Shown here: in pieces, positions 1 through 11,073 of the stretch | Layout: each line of letters opens with the position of its first letter | Numbering within the stretch: position 1 is the stretch's first letter | NCBI GenBank assembly: GCA_000469685.2 | Contig: LS997566.1 | Coordinates: forward strand, 35,570,420-35,634,419 | Length of the DNA stretch: 64,000 bases | Source of the DNA: Haemonchus contortus | Taxonomy: Eukaryota > Nematoda > Chromadorea > Rhabditida > Trichostrongylidae | Reading direction: 5' to 3' | Translations under genes and position numbers: made by a program | Notes under the pieces: model-generated | Told to the model about the DNA's origin: nothing | Databases searched by the model: none | Seen by the model: only the letters and a program-made list of their open reading frames with translations

Positions 1-125
1 AGCCGCTTATTGTTTACTCGGTCCTAAATATTTTTCAAATTTTAACAAATTTACTTTACCAGTCTTTTATCCAACCTTATTTAGTTTTTTTTGTTCCATT
101 TTTTCTTCAATGATGCATGTTTCAG

Positions 126-2086
126 GAGATGCATATGTGTATCGACATTTCCAGAATACTCACGAGGTATCGTGTGTTGAAGTTTTGTTCCAAGCAGGAG
201 TTCAGGTCAGGTCGTTACCTTTCTATTTTGCAGGCATTTTCGTTTTTTAACACGCTATTAGCGGAAAACGTGGAATTTCGGCCGTTGACTTTCAATCTTA
301 TGACTTTAGGCTACCCGAGAAAATGCCCTAGTTGAGTTACTGGTGCAACTTCTGCGTGAACCTGCCTTCAACCAGCTGAGAACTGTCGAGCAATTAGGTA
401 AGTGTTACTCTAATTTGGTTTGACTTACATTTGTGATTACTTACTTTTTATACCGTCATACAAGCATGGGTGTAGGTGTCCCACAATTGCACTAAAACAG
501 CGAGACATCTTCACTGGCTTGAAGTGATTTCCTTGTGCATACACATAAATATTTCCGGGAGGTCTGCAGTGATTAGATCTAACCTACGTGTTTAGGGTAT
601 GTCGTTTGGACTGGCTCACGGTTGAATGCTGGAACTCTCGGGCTGCAGTTCATTGTGCAAGGTCCTAAAAACCCTGATCATGTGCTTGATCGAATAGAGG
701 CATTCATCGAAAAGATTCGAGTCAGTTTTACTTCAGATTTGACTACAGTACATCTGAGTAGATGGCTGAGAGTCTACAAGATCTTTAAAGTTACTCATTT
801 GTTTATTCTATTTTATGAGAATTCATTACAGGAGGAAATTGCGAAAATGCCACAAGATGAATTTGACAAGCAAAAAACGGGTCTTATTACCCGATTGCTC
901 GAGAAACCGAAAACTTTGGGAGCACGGTCGAGACGCTTTTGGAATGAGATCGATTGCAGGCAGTATGATTTCGATAGAAGTTGGTTTTGTCTGTTCATTC
1001 CGTTTTTGAGTCGATTGGTTTGGGAATGTGATTTTGCGCGAATGCATAATGCAAATGCAAGATTTTTGGTTCTTGCGGGAGGGGCACAAATTCATAATAA
1101 ACTGACCATAAATTACAGTAACAACAAGCAATTACCTTTCTGATTTGAGCTCCGCTTTTCTGATAGGAGGGTTCCTTGTAAGGAGTTAAGGGATTTCTTG
1201 GTGACAGCGTTCGGTTCTGATTGAAGAGATCTGTTGTATCCGTCGTTATCAGCCATTGGTTGCAGCAGCGTTGCTTGCAGTTTGTAACGAATGTCGTTGA
1301 TACTTACTACTTTCGTGATTTTTGTGCAAAATTTGTATTTGTAGATAATTCCGAAGTGGAAGTCTTGAAAACGGTCACCAAAGAAGATCTCCTCTCTTAT
1401 TTCGATCTCAAATTCACCAGAACTGCTCCTGAGCGGCGTAAGGTGAGTCTGTTAACTTCGCTGTTATTTACCTGATTTTTGATGTACATAAACTAGACAG
1501 TTCACCTTCCTCATTATTTCCCGTCAGCTTTTTGGATCAAAATTCTTTTATTAAAGATTGCTGTATTCGTGCACGGTAAAGGCGAGCAGAGGGACGGAAT
1601 GGTGGAGAAATCGAGAGCGAAGAGGGAAATTGCTGGCAAGGATAAATTGGTAGGTGACGCTACTAGGAACTGTTTATTTTAAAATTTTGACTTGTGCCGT
1701 ATTTTCGTTATCACTCTTATATCTCTATCTATTTATCTCTAGAAGACTAATTTAAATTATTTTACTTCATTATTATTACTTGATTTTTTTATTTTAATTA
1801 TTTGAATATTTAATTTTAATTATTTTCTTTCACTTCTTTCTTTTACTTGTCTTTCTGATAATTTTTTTATCTCTTGGGAAGATATCATCTCCAGTTTTTA
1901 CAATCACATTTCATAGGATGAATCCTAGTTGGATTTCTATGTTTTCAGGAAGAAGTCGAATGTATGGAACAGTTCCGAGAGTCATTATCGCTTTATGGTC
2001 GCCCACGGCCCAAGATGAATCTGCCGCCGATTGGAGCTGAACCGTTGTCGTCTTTAGCAGCTGGAGATGCGAAGGCGAAGTACTGA
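126..2086 (+). CDS. IDE: Insulin-degrading enzyme (insulysin, M16), 3' exons of copy A; 5' part outside window
   Basis: Seven exons: 126-205, 310-397, 596-720, 832-979, 1345-1442, 1557-1649, 1949-2086 (TGA). Phases join without a break. The protein aligns with the last ~215 residues of human [13 protein letters not shown] (human GWFVYQQR), [16 protein letters not shown] (human SEPCFNTLRTKEQLG), [32 protein letters not shown] and [11 protein letters not shown]. This is the C-terminal, non-catalytic half of the IDE chamber; the zinc site lies upstream of the window. Introns use gt..ag with mostly TTTCAG-like acceptors. The last exon encodes 45 residues and ends KAKY. No stop or frameshift is seen in any exon, so this end looks functional. 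The gene is the upstream member of a tandem pair with IDE-B (11074-28228); introns are alignable as well as exons. Confidence 0.93.
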
Positions 2087-3620
2087 TGAAATATATTATA
2101 TCATAAATAATTGTTAAGGTCTTTTTGTTTGATTAATTGATTGTTATTGCTTCTTGTCAGGATCACTTGTTGCTATTAAGCACCGAAGGATTTTGTTATT
2201 ATTAAGATGTCGATTTTGTCTGAATATTTTTCTCTCAGTGTTGAAGTGTAGTGCACTATTTCCAAGCCTTTAATCGAAGTGTAGTTGCACAATTTCAAGC
2301 CTATTAGTCAGGTTTGAATTGTGCTTAGGAATTGTTGAGTTATGAATGAATCAGTAAGCCGTTGTAGGCTGTTAAAAGAGGGAGTCTGGCTAATGTTCAA
2401 TCATCATAAATCTTTTAAAAGTGGTTGTTTTTCTTCCTAATCTACCTGGTAATATGTTAAGTATGAAGTTAACTCTAGTTTTTCTGCTGTAGATTATAAT
2501 TTTTCTTTGAGTACCCGATAAATATTTTTAAAAACGTTTCCTCAGGGTAGTTAGGGCTTCTCTTAGCCATCGACTTGCAGTCGAGTATCTCTCCTGGAAA
2601 TTAGTTCCATGTGAGATAGTCATCCTTTTCTTATTTTCTCCTCTTTCATTCTTTTCCATATGGGCTTACTTCTTGAGCAAAAGTCGCTACAAGAAGTATT
2701 GACAGCACTCTGGATAGAGGTTGCAGCCAGTGTCTGATGGCAGGGTGTGGTGCAGTACGAACGAAATTGTCGCGTCGCGGCAAGAGGGACGCCGCGCGCG
2801 AAGGGATATAGCAGGATGCTGCAGCAAAGGAACTAACAGTAGAATCATGCCTAAAATAAGGATCGTATATGAAGAGTGAGTAAGTATTGAGTTGTATGAA
2901 GAACGCTAGAGCTATAATAACGGCGTAGGAATGGTCCGCGACAGCCGCGTGCGGCGAATTGACTACACGAAACCGTTCCCACTGCCCATCTACCCTGCTG
3001 GCACATTGTCAAAGAGTATTTGTTTAACTCCACCCCTAGCTGCCCATGCAGTCAATGTACTGTATCGGTCTATGGGTGGCGCGGTGTGAACAACATCGAA
3101 TGACGGAAACCCAACGCGGTTCGGCGGTCGTCAACGCCATCTATGAGTGCAGCTATTAATGGTTGGTTACAAGGTTTCAATGCTGTCTGCTTGCTATCAC
3201 CGCTGCTTTTAAAGAATAAAGGCTGAAGAATAATTCTCAATTACTATCAAAAGAGGGCGTAAGTTTTTCAAAAAGTCATCCTTGGAATTCGTCAATTAGA
3301 TTGCTGAAAGTGGCCGGAACCGTTTTCCAAAACTCGATAAGTAAACAGAATGGTAGTAGCAACCATATCTTCTCCTATAATTGTGAAAACGAGGTCTTCC
3401 AGAATCTTCTGACAGGACTGGTACACAGAATAGAGAGTGGGAGAAACGATTATTAATCTTCGATTTGCGGGTTGCTTCAGCTTAATCGTTAATTCCCTTG
3501 CGACCCTCTGGTGAATCGGAATCGGATTGAGGAGCAAATCGTGTAGATTACATCCGTATTTCGTCACTCCCTTTTAAACTGTGTTTCGCTTCCTTATTTT
3601 TTTTGCGACCCTGGGCCTCT
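2087..3620. other. 3' flank of IDE-A, homologous to 28229-29420
   Basis: No gene is seen apart from the 3' UTR. The stretch aligns by eye with the flank of IDE-B: for example 'gcctattagtcaggtttga' (2298 and 28409), 'ttgcagccagtgtctg' (2721 and 28825) and 'gcgaccctggg' (3605 and 29404). The main difference is the 253-bp insertion at 2743-2995. The region is best read as part of the duplicated unit. Confidence 0.8.
2743..2995. mobile_element. hAT-type MITE, 253 bp
   Basis: The element is present in the IDE-A flank and absent from the aligned IDE-B flank (about 28838-28852). Its ends are gggtgtggtgc and the inverted form of gggtagatgggc. Flanks tgatggca (2735-2742) and tgctggca (2996-3003) look like an 8-bp target duplication with one difference. 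A second copy at 44512-44769 has perfect 8-bp flanks, and a 5' fragment lies at 19676. Non-coding. Confidence 0.75.
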
Positions 3621-3642
3621 TCCTACTTACTATAAAGCGCTT

Positions 3643-3643
3643 A

Positions 3644-3742
<99 letters not shown>

Positions 3743-3756
3743 TGTCTGTCACGAAA
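3643..3756. repeat. (GTCT)n microsatellite
   Basis: About 28 units of gtct/tctg with a few cc variants near the end. It forms the 5' subterminal region of the Helitron-like element; related members carry acag- or gttt-type runs at the same place. Apparent reading frames through it are low-complexity artefacts. Confidence 0.95.
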
Positions 3757-3815
3757 TTCCTTAGCTTCTTTAGATCTGCCTGGAGAGACCGGGTCAGCTG
3801 TGGGATGGGGGGAAC

Positions 3816-4061
3816 GTGCGATTCGTGCGATTCCGAGCGCGCACGGCAAATTGCGCGGCGAAATTCGCGATGATTCAAACAACTCCTACGCCTATCATTG
3901 GAGCACAAACTTGAAGTAGAGTACTTTAGTAGGGTCGGACAATCCTACTTACCTTCTTTATTTCAAATTTGGACCCCAATGATAGGCGCAGGAGTTGTTT
4001 GAATCATCGTGAATTTCGCCGCGCAATTTGCCGCGCGCGTTCGGAATCGCACGAATCGCAA
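3816..4061. repeat. Inverted repeat, ~100-bp arms
   Basis: Arm 3816-3917 is repeated inverted at 3961-4061, sharing aattgcgcggcgaaattcgc, gatgattcaaacaactcct and acgcctatcattgg. A related palindromic unit lies at 23400-23620. Confidence 0.8.
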
Positions 4062-4499
4062 CACACCCGTGGGATGGGTGGGCCAGGTCTCGAGAAGTAT
4101 AAAACACACATCAGCTTGGCGGAGCCCCGCCCACAGTGGGCGTGGCGTGCCTCGAAATGAGCCCTGCCGAGGACCATGATTTCAAATTCAGCCACAAGAC
4201 GGCCTCAAAATTGGGGTTTAAAGGTGGCTTGAGGTGTGCATTGGTAAGTTAGATCGAACTGGGGAGAACCACCCCCGATGGGCGGGGCGTTCTCCAAAAA
4301 TGCAATGCTTTATGAAAACATTTATAACTCGGTTTGGAGAAAGCCAACAGAGCAGGAAGAAGTTGATGTGGTAGGAGCATTGTCGGAGGTGTCGCCAGCA
4401 TAAATGACGTCAGCGGAGGCCCGCCCACAATGGGCGGAGCGTGCCTCGAAGCTCACATCCCTTCTTACATTTATATACGAAAATCCATAATTCCGGTTC

Positions 4500-5260
4500 C
4501 CATGGACCTAGAGAGTTCAAATTTGGTAGCAGTACAGGCGTCATGGAGGCAAAACTCATGGTGGGTGGCAGAACCAGACTCCGCCCACAAGGGGCGGGGT
4601 TTGTACGGAAATTCATAACTCCCGTCCCCATGGACCTAGAAAGTTCAAACTTGGTTGGAGTACAGGCGCCATGGTGGCAAAACGTATGGTGGATGGCAGG
4701 ACCAGACTCCGCCCACAAGGGGCGGGGTTTGTGCGAAAACTCATATTTCTGTTCCAATGGACCTAGAAAGTTCAAACTTGGTAGGAGTACAGAAACCGCG
4801 ATGGGGAAACTTATGGTGGGTGGTAGAACCAGACTCCGCCCACAAGGGGCGGGGTTTGTGCGGAAATTCATAACTCCCGTCCCCATGGACCGAGAAAGGA
4901 TCAAACCTCTTTAGGAGTACAGGCGATAGGATGGGAACACCTATGATGGGTGGCGAGACCGGACTCCGTCCACAATGGGCGGGGTTTGGGCGAAAATTCA
5001 TAACTCATGTCCTCATGGATTTAGAAAGTTCAAACTTGGTAGGAGTACAGAAACCGCGATAGGGAAACTTATGGTGGGTGGCAGAACCAGACTCCGCCCA
5101 CAAGGGGCGGGGTTTGTGCGGAAATTCATAACTCCCGTCCCCACGGACCTAGAAAATTCAAACTTGGTAGGAGTACAGACGAAAGGATGTGAACACTTAT
5201 GGAGGGTGGCAGGACCAGACTCCGCCCACAGGAGGCGAGGTTTGATCGGAAACTCATAAA
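4500..5260. repeat. Minisatellite array inside H1, ~120-133-bp monomers
   Basis: About six diverged monomers, each with agttcaaacttggtaggagt, a variable tract, then ccagactccgcccacaagg and ggcggggtttgtg, ending in cataactcccgtccccatgg. Each monomer contains an imperfect GC-box palindrome (ccgcccacaaggggcggg). The same monomer, inverted, forms arrays at 13200-13640 and 20450-21370. Confidence 0.9.
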
Positions 5261-5593
5261 TCCGATAAAGGTCTATAATGAAAATCAGCTCATGCGGCTC
5301 CGTCTCTCATGGCTAGAGCCCCTAGCGCGCGCGAGAGCGTGCGTAGCCGCCTGGTAATAAAATAAGGAGTGTCTCTTTGGCATAACATAAAGGTTTGTGA
5401 GGGTAAGTAGTGTAGCATGGTGACTTAGCTCTTCAAGGACAACCTCTCACGTACACTCTCCCCGTTATTCACCCCACCCAATACTACCAACATAGATTTT
5501 TATAGGATTTCGAGCATTTGCTTTCAAGAAAACTCATTTTGCTCGTTTTATAATGAGGTTGATATGGGTGAGAATCCAATGCAAATAGCATTT

Positions 5594-6120
5594 TCAGAAA
5601 ATAGCCGGTACACTTTGTCGTCCCATTTTCCTGTCGCCAAGTCCACGATGACAGCGAATTTTCATTGGCGACAGTATGAACAGAATCATGCGCCTCCAAG
5701 CCTGAAAACTATTTGGATGTCGGCAGCATATTTTAGGTGTGATCGAGATCAATTTTCTTTTTCTCTCATTTTTTTTTCACTGAGTGGAAGTTTCTATTCT
5801 TTTTCAATTTTCCATACGAATTTGCACTCGAAACTTCTAACCTACTAGTCGTGCAGAATAACCTGAAGGTTCGGCGGAAGTAGCACAGCCCAGATGCATC
5901 CTTTTGTTAACGCTAGATTTTTCTACCCTTTTTAATTTAGAACTGTTTTAAATAATGATATTCAATGGTAGCTGCAGAGCCTCACATGTTTGCTCAAAAC
6001 TGTTCTGTAGATTGGTAATGACGTGAGTCAAAACGAGAACGAAGTTCGCTGCATTTGACTTCAAGTAATAGTGTAACTTGAAGAAATCGTGTTCACGTAA
6101 GCGTGTAGTTGGTACGGATC
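5594..6120 (-). pseudogene. Globin-A remnant (helix E and helix H exons only)
   Basis: Minus-strand homologue of globin-B. Exon 5972-6120 matches the E-helix exon (RLREHDFFKL..SNAANFV.VL..VITNLQNSFEQTCEALQ) but has an 18-base in-frame insertion. Its donor gt is changed to ct at the exon end, and its acceptor-side length shifts the phase relative to globin-B. Exon 5594-5701 matches the H-helix exon (AWRRMILFIL, then GRQSVPAIF and TGA). No F-helix exon lies between them (5702-5971), and no A-C exon lies upstream. I infer a decayed duplicate of 29718-32007. Confidence 0.75.
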
Positions 6121-6371
6121 CTGCATAAACGCTTGAGATTATAATCACTCTTAAGATTAGATCCCTACCTTTTTGTTTGACACGTTGACGCTTCGCTGTC
6201 GTATGGCAAAGGAACTACAAATATTTGAAACATTTTTCACTCATGTGAGACTTTTCGAAGGTTTTTTTTTCGAATTTTTCATCACAGTGATTGGCACTGT
6301 AGGCGAAAAGTTTGGAACGTTGATTGATTGCAGCCCTCTTTTTTTTCAATTCCATTTAATTTATATTCTTA

Positions 6372-7232
6372 GGTTGCTTTCAGACTTCAACATCCGTCCA
6401 TCGCGTGCGTGCCGCGACGACGGTTCTAGACAAGTATTAACAGCGCTGGATACCGATCGATATCGCAAGCCGGGGGATGAATAATTTAACCCATTGACGA
6501 CCGCGTGGCCCGTATACGGGCCACGCCTTGTGCTCCTGGGACCGCGTGGCCCCTATACGGGCCACAGTTTTATTTTCCATGTATAACTTTCATTTTCGAT
6601 TTTTTTGACCCTTTCAAGTATCGAGCAGGTTTATGACCTAATATAGAATCTTGACGCACAGTGGTCCTTAAAAAGTTTACTTCTGACTTTAGTAATAAGA
6701 GAAAACAAAGTTACTTCCGACGGCATTGGTAAAAGAAGAAAACCAAAGGCTGTGAAAAAGGTTGTAAAAAGGTGCAAAAAGGATGTAAAGGGACTTTGCT
6801 GGGTATCCGATGATTCGAAACATGCTATTCTCAACTTATCTGTATCCTCGTGTCTAAACAGAGTCGCATTTGGAAACGATTTGGTAAAAACTCTCACCTC
6901 CCTTAAAACAATCAGAAACAACATTAGATGCCATAACGTAATTCTAAATAGTGTTTATGACTTGTAACCTTTACATGCCACATTTAAAAAAAAAACTTTT
7001 TTGTCGGCTGGAAATGCTTACGAAGTAGTTTACTTGCTCCTGGGACCGTGTGGCAGCCCGCGAAAAGCGCGCCCGGTCCCACACGCCAGACACGCTAAAA
7101 ACGCGCGGTCGCCAATGGGTTAATCTTCCCCGTCTTGCGGTATCGATTGGTATGAAGCGTTGTCATCACCTGTCTAGCGCGCCGCCGTTGCAGCACGCAC
7201 GCGACGGACGGATGTTAGAGTATGAAAGCAAC
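6372..7232. mobile_element. Palindromic-arm element (TIR gttgctttcata) hosting a nested piggyBac-like MITE
   Basis: The ~100-bp ends are inverted repeats: 6372-6470 reads gttgctttcagacttcaaca.. and 7131-7232 is its diverged inverse ending in tatgaaagcaac. Both contain catccgtcc(a/g)tcgcgtgcgtg. Elements at 23201-23721 and 24812-25002 share the gctgctttcata-type end. A second element sits inside at 6490-7119. Confidence 0.65.
6490..7119. mobile_element. piggyBac-like MITE flanked by TTAA
   Basis: The element starts CCCATTGACGACCGCG after TTAA (6486-6489) and ends CGCGCGGTCGCCAATGGG before TTAA (7120-7123). TTAA duplication plus CCC..GGG ends is the piggyBac signature. Internal cggcccgtatac-type palindromes follow the left end. 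No transposase is visible. A one-ended relative lies at 15984 (attaaccctttgacgatcatgg). Confidence 0.72.
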
Positions 7233-8816
7233 TTCTCACTAAACTGAACGTCACAGTCGGATTTCGTTGAAATTTCGTTCAACGAGGGTTGTTAGTTACT
7301 GAGCCCTACATTGCAGTTATCAAAATCTGGTATCTCGCGTCCGCGCTACTGACGTCAGTACCATGACGCCATGCTTTACCAAACCCGATAAGAGCTTCTT
7401 TAGGAGTTTGTTGTGTTCGAGCTTATCGGGTGCTATATTAGTGACGAGCGGTCAAGGTTCCTTCAGGACACGGTTTCCGGTCTACTTGAGATCTAAGGTG
7501 TTTTGAGGACATAGTTTTCAATAGGCCAAATGTCTTTCACACACTTATAGGCTACCGTAGCAGATCTTCTTCATCGTCTGTACGTCTTTGGCACATGGTT
7601 CATGGCGCAACTCCAAAGCGGGATTATCTCAACGTGTTTAGATAATGTGCGAAGTTAACACCTACCTCTCTATTTAATTAGACCTTCAATTGTAAACATT
7701 ATCCAATTTGCAGTGAATATAATTTCATAACCAGAACATCACTAATTCAAGAAATGCCAATGCCATAGGGTCCATTTCTTAGTCATAATCTTTATCGGCG
7801 CAATCACCAATCGGTAATCTTTGTTCATTCCTGATAAGGCGTTTGTTGATACGATTTCTGGGAAATTTCATTCGACTCGGTGCCGCGAGAACCGCGTGGC
7901 TGTCAGTCGAAGTGTGGAGAGATTACGGTGTTCCTTTTCTGCCCACTCATGTTTTATGTCAGATATTACTTTTTCTGTTGTCATTCCTCTTGGGAAAAGA
8001 AGGAAATATCTTTCGATGTCATGAACTGTGTATGGAAAGATGATCATGTATCGCGATTGGTTCTCCCACGCCGTTCCATAACAGTTGACGTTCAAGTCTT
8101 CGTCCTACCTTCGAAGTCTGCTTCAAATAGGAAAGTGGCCATCTTTTGCTTTAACTTTGCACTTGATAGCTTACTGCTACTTTACTGGGTAAATGGCTCT
8201 GCAGGTTGTCATTGGGTGCAGGGTAGGGATATGGTGGCAGTTTGTGTCTAAATTAGGGGTAGAGAGATTTCGCCTTAACTTCCCATAGTTGTATGCCCTA
8301 ACTTTTACTGGTACTAAAGAGTTCTGATTCATCGAAGATAATTGGTTTTATAAGGCGGAACAATTCATGAGAAATTCATGTGAGAACAGACCACCTGCGT
8401 TGCATTCCAAGAATTTGAACTGTCAGAAATGTGACAATCCAGTTAAAGGTCAATTTTATGAGCGGGCCAAATGCAGTGATGTTGTGTGAATTGTAAGGCT
8501 TCTCCAGGTTTCTCATGGTTATGCAAATAGTGGATCGATTATCGATCGCTTGCTTGAAAAGCCTATTTTAGTCAAGAAGCAGGGCTACGAATAAAGTGAA
8601 AGGCCTTAGAACATAACAATTAGAGTTTAGAAAATAAATACAGCATTCTGGCAGCATCAGGCCTGTGTTAGTTGTATCACAAATGAAAATCGAGGAATAT
8701 CACGCATTCGTGTGAAACACATTTTAGTTTGGTAATAAGCTTTACGGGAGGGGGACTTCATCGTCTTCTGTAAAGTTTTAAGCTCATTTCTGGTTCGCCA
8801 TTCCCAACCAGCTCTA
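7233..8816. other. Stretch without an identified gene
   Basis: No exon chain, RNA gene or repeat I can name. The only protein-like signal is the minus-strand reading frame at 7868-8095, listed separately. Confidence 0.4.
7868..8095 (-). other. Unidentified protein-like ORF (75 codons)
   Basis: The reading frame encodes FPYTVHDIERYFLLFPRGM and TTEKVISDIKHEWAEKEHRN, with a mixed-charge, globular composition unlike the low-complexity frames nearby. It ends in TGA at the CATCGAGTC side and is open upstream. It could be an exon of a host gene or a fragment of a transposon protein. I do not recognise a family. Confidence 0.3.
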
Positions 8817-9669
8817 CAGGGTGCGTCAAAATTATAGCGACAAGGTATTTGAATTGCCTCGAACGACTCGTTTACAATTTTAGCAAACTTCCAATGCAAC
8901 AGCGTTCATTGTTCACCTCAGAATTAAAAACATTCAATAGATCTCGAAAACTCCTCCGTTGGTCTCGACGCATGAGTTGAGACGTTCGGGGAAAACATCG
9001 ACGGTGGCACGCAAATATCGCACACTGAGCTTGTTCCGCGTCTTTTCAAGAGCTCTTTTCAGCGAATCCACAGAGCGATGAGGTTTCGAGCAAGCCTCTG
9101 CCTCCAGAACGGCTCACCCACTGTAATTCATTAAATTTAGGTTCGGAGGGCAAGCCGGCCGTTCGCTAAAGGCGGTTACGTCGGGGAAGTTTTCCTTGCA
9201 CCATTGTTGCACGGTAGTCGACCTGTGAGCGGGGGCTCCATCCTGCAGGAAGGTCCAGAAGCGGTTTCTAAAGTGAGAATTAGCCCAGGAAGCAGTTTAT
9301 CCTTTAAATAATGTCCATTTCTCGCGACATCCTGCGAGCCGACTGCGATGGCTGTCTCCGAACCCTCTCACCTACCGTCCTTATATTACCTATGGTAGCG
9401 ACGGTGGCACGCCTTCTTCTTCCGGGTCTGTCGTTTTCAGTTCCTAGCTCCCTGTAGCGTTTGATGGTCCTGTGTATTAGACTGCGATGTACACCAAGAC
9501 GCTGGTGGATTTCGCGTGCCGAAACTCCTTAACCTTGAGCGGTTAAGTAGTTTGGGTGTGGTAAGGTCAACATTAAAATAGGGAGAGATTTTGGTGATTG
9601 AATTGCGATTTTGAAAAGCAGTCCAAAAAGTGCGCGCATGTGCTGTCGCTATAATTATGACGCACCCTG
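8817..9669 (-). mobile_element. Dead Tc1/mariner-type element, 853 bp
   Basis: Terminal inverted repeats of ~27 bp (cagggtgcgtcaaaattata.. and its inverse ending gacgcaccctg) are flanked by TA (8815-8816, 9670-9671), the IS630/Tc1/mariner target duplication. The inside carries transposase remains on the minus strand. A related left end (cagggtgggtcacaaatacg) occurs at 49505. Confidence 0.88.
8930..9523 (-). pseudogene. Tc1/mariner transposase remnant
   Basis: In minus-strand order: a helix-turn-helix piece (IHQRLGVHRSLIHRTIKRYR), a GRRRR linker, then the DDE region with LQDGAPAHRSTTVQQWCKEN (second catalytic Asp kept). PPNLNLMNY follows where active elements have PDLNPMDY, so the third Asp position reads Asn. 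The C-terminal CSKPHRSVDSLKRALE and FPERLNSCVE follow. Frames are broken several times and much of the N-terminal catalytic part is missing. It cannot be active. Confidence 0.82.
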
Positions 9670-9904
9670 TAGATAGCGATTGATTCGTGTGAGAGAGAAC
9701 GATCAATTCAGAAGCAGACGGCAGATGACTAGGCAAAGATTCGTAATGGACAACTCGAGGCTTCATAATGAAGGTTTGAGGACCGGTTATCCGTCCACTC
9801 AGCCAATTACTCTTGCTAATCATATACCGATTAATGAGTCGTCTACTACACAGTTTTTTTGCGCCCGCAGCCGAGGGGGCGGCCGCATAGCTCGATCTAT
9901 CCGT

Positions 9905-10399
9905 TGGGCGTACGCCAACAGGGGCGGGGTTTGTGCGAGATAAATGTTTGGCGAAAAATCATGACTCCTGTTCCCGTGTACCGAGAAAGTTCAAATTTGC
10001 TATGATTACCTGAGCCAGGATGGAAACACTTGTGGTTAGTGACAAGACCAGATCAAGCCCACAGGGATTCAAAACCCACCTATTCAAAACCTTATTTCGC
10101 GCAATTCCCGCCCACAGGGGCAGGGTTTGTGCTAAATAAGGGTTTGAATGGGCGGATTTTGAACGGAAACTCATAACTTCTGTTCCCGTGTACCTAGAGC
10201 GTTGAATTTGGCTGGAATACTGGGGGCAGGATGGAACCGCTTATCGTTTTAATACCATTTGTATGCCCTGTGAGTTTTCTGTCTAACTTCGCGTCCGAAA
10301 TAGTATCATTTGTTGCGATGAAGGAGTGGGCCAGTTAGGTGGTTCGTAAAACTGTCATGGGATGGAGGGAAGCCGGGGTTAGCCGGGCGACCCGAGTGG
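9905..10399 (+). mobile_element. 5'-truncated Helitron-like fragment H2
   Basis: Monomer-like sequence (aggggcggggtttgtgcgag, gttcccgtgtaccgagaaag) is followed by the family's 3' hairpin region agccggggttagccgggcg, acccga, and GTGG then T in place of CTGG. The 5' terminus and subterminal microsatellite are missing. Confidence 0.6.
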
Positions 10400-11073
10400 T
10401 GTGATATATTAATTGGTAGTAACAGGTTTGGATGGAGAGTATTGCTGAAACTGATTCCTTGATTCATACGAAAGTTCAATTCTCTCTTTTCTACTCCTAT
10501 GTTCTATCCGAATTTTGCGAAATTCCTGCTGGTAGCCGAAAAACAGTTTTCTGGGTCAAAGAAATCAAGCTAATATGTTATATTTTCTGTGTTTCCTTGT
10601 GGGGATGCTTTTTGTTAAATCTCAGTAGAACCAAAGAGAGCTTAAGTTAACTTGTTTTGCACTTTTCATAAGGTCTTCGTCAACTATACCCCTAGACTAT
10701 TATGTGGGGATATATCCTGCCCCCTTTTCCACTACTTTTCATAGTTCCTATTGTAGTTTCCGACATCGAGGTTCATAACGTCAAAATCGGTCAGCATTTT
10801 TCCGAGCGGGATTTATATTTTTATAGTTTTCTAGGGAAGCCATTACTTTACTCTCAAAACTTTCAAGACTTCTCGTATGAATACTTTTTTTCCTGATCAA
10901 TAGGAATTTTTCTTTCAATCTCTGTGATTCTTTTTCGAAATTATTTGCTATTTGTACATTTGAGCTATTTCTTTGGTATTAAACTTAACCGTTCCCATTT
11001 TACGTTATTTCAGGGCTCATCGTCCATTTTTGTGACACCACGTGTCTGATTCATATCAACACCGGCACCTCAA
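10400..11073 (+). promoter_or_regulatory. Upstream region of IDE-B with trans-splice-type acceptor
   Basis: No gene is seen. A TTATTTCAG acceptor ends at 11013, 60 bases before the ATG at 11074, with no in-window 5' exon needed. In nematodes this pattern is typical of spliced-leader addition. The promoter itself cannot be pointed to. The identity of the acceptor as an SL site is inferred. Confidence 0.5.

Larger units (their letters stand above)
3621..5354 (+). mobile_element. Non-autonomous Helitron-like element H1
   Basis: The 5' end is TCCTACTTACTATAAAGCGC, followed by a CTGT/GTCT microsatellite. The 3' end is CTGG followed by T (5351-5355), preceded by a GC-rich potential hairpin (CGCGCGC-gaga-GCGTGCG). 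The body holds a palindromic segment (3816-4061) and a minisatellite array (4500-5260). The aligned flank of IDE-B (29404-29545) has no such insertion, so this is a filled/empty site pair. The base before TC is T rather than the expected A. No Rep/helicase ORF is present, so it could only move in trans. Confidence 0.65.

Noticed and set aside
3574..3919. Open frames of 90-112 codons on both strands over the gtct run
   Set aside because: They are translations of a tetranucleotide microsatellite (TDRQ/VCLS repeats), open in several frames at once.
4410..5259. Long frames rich in SAHKGRGL / RPLWAESG
   Set aside because: They follow the Helitron minisatellite monomer, recur in inverted form at 13200 and 20600, and have no start or splice context.
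6140..6148. Globin-A reading frame as a separate small gene starting at 6148
   Set aside because: The frame starts outside the exon and crosses the lost splice donor; homology to globin-B ends at the exon edges.
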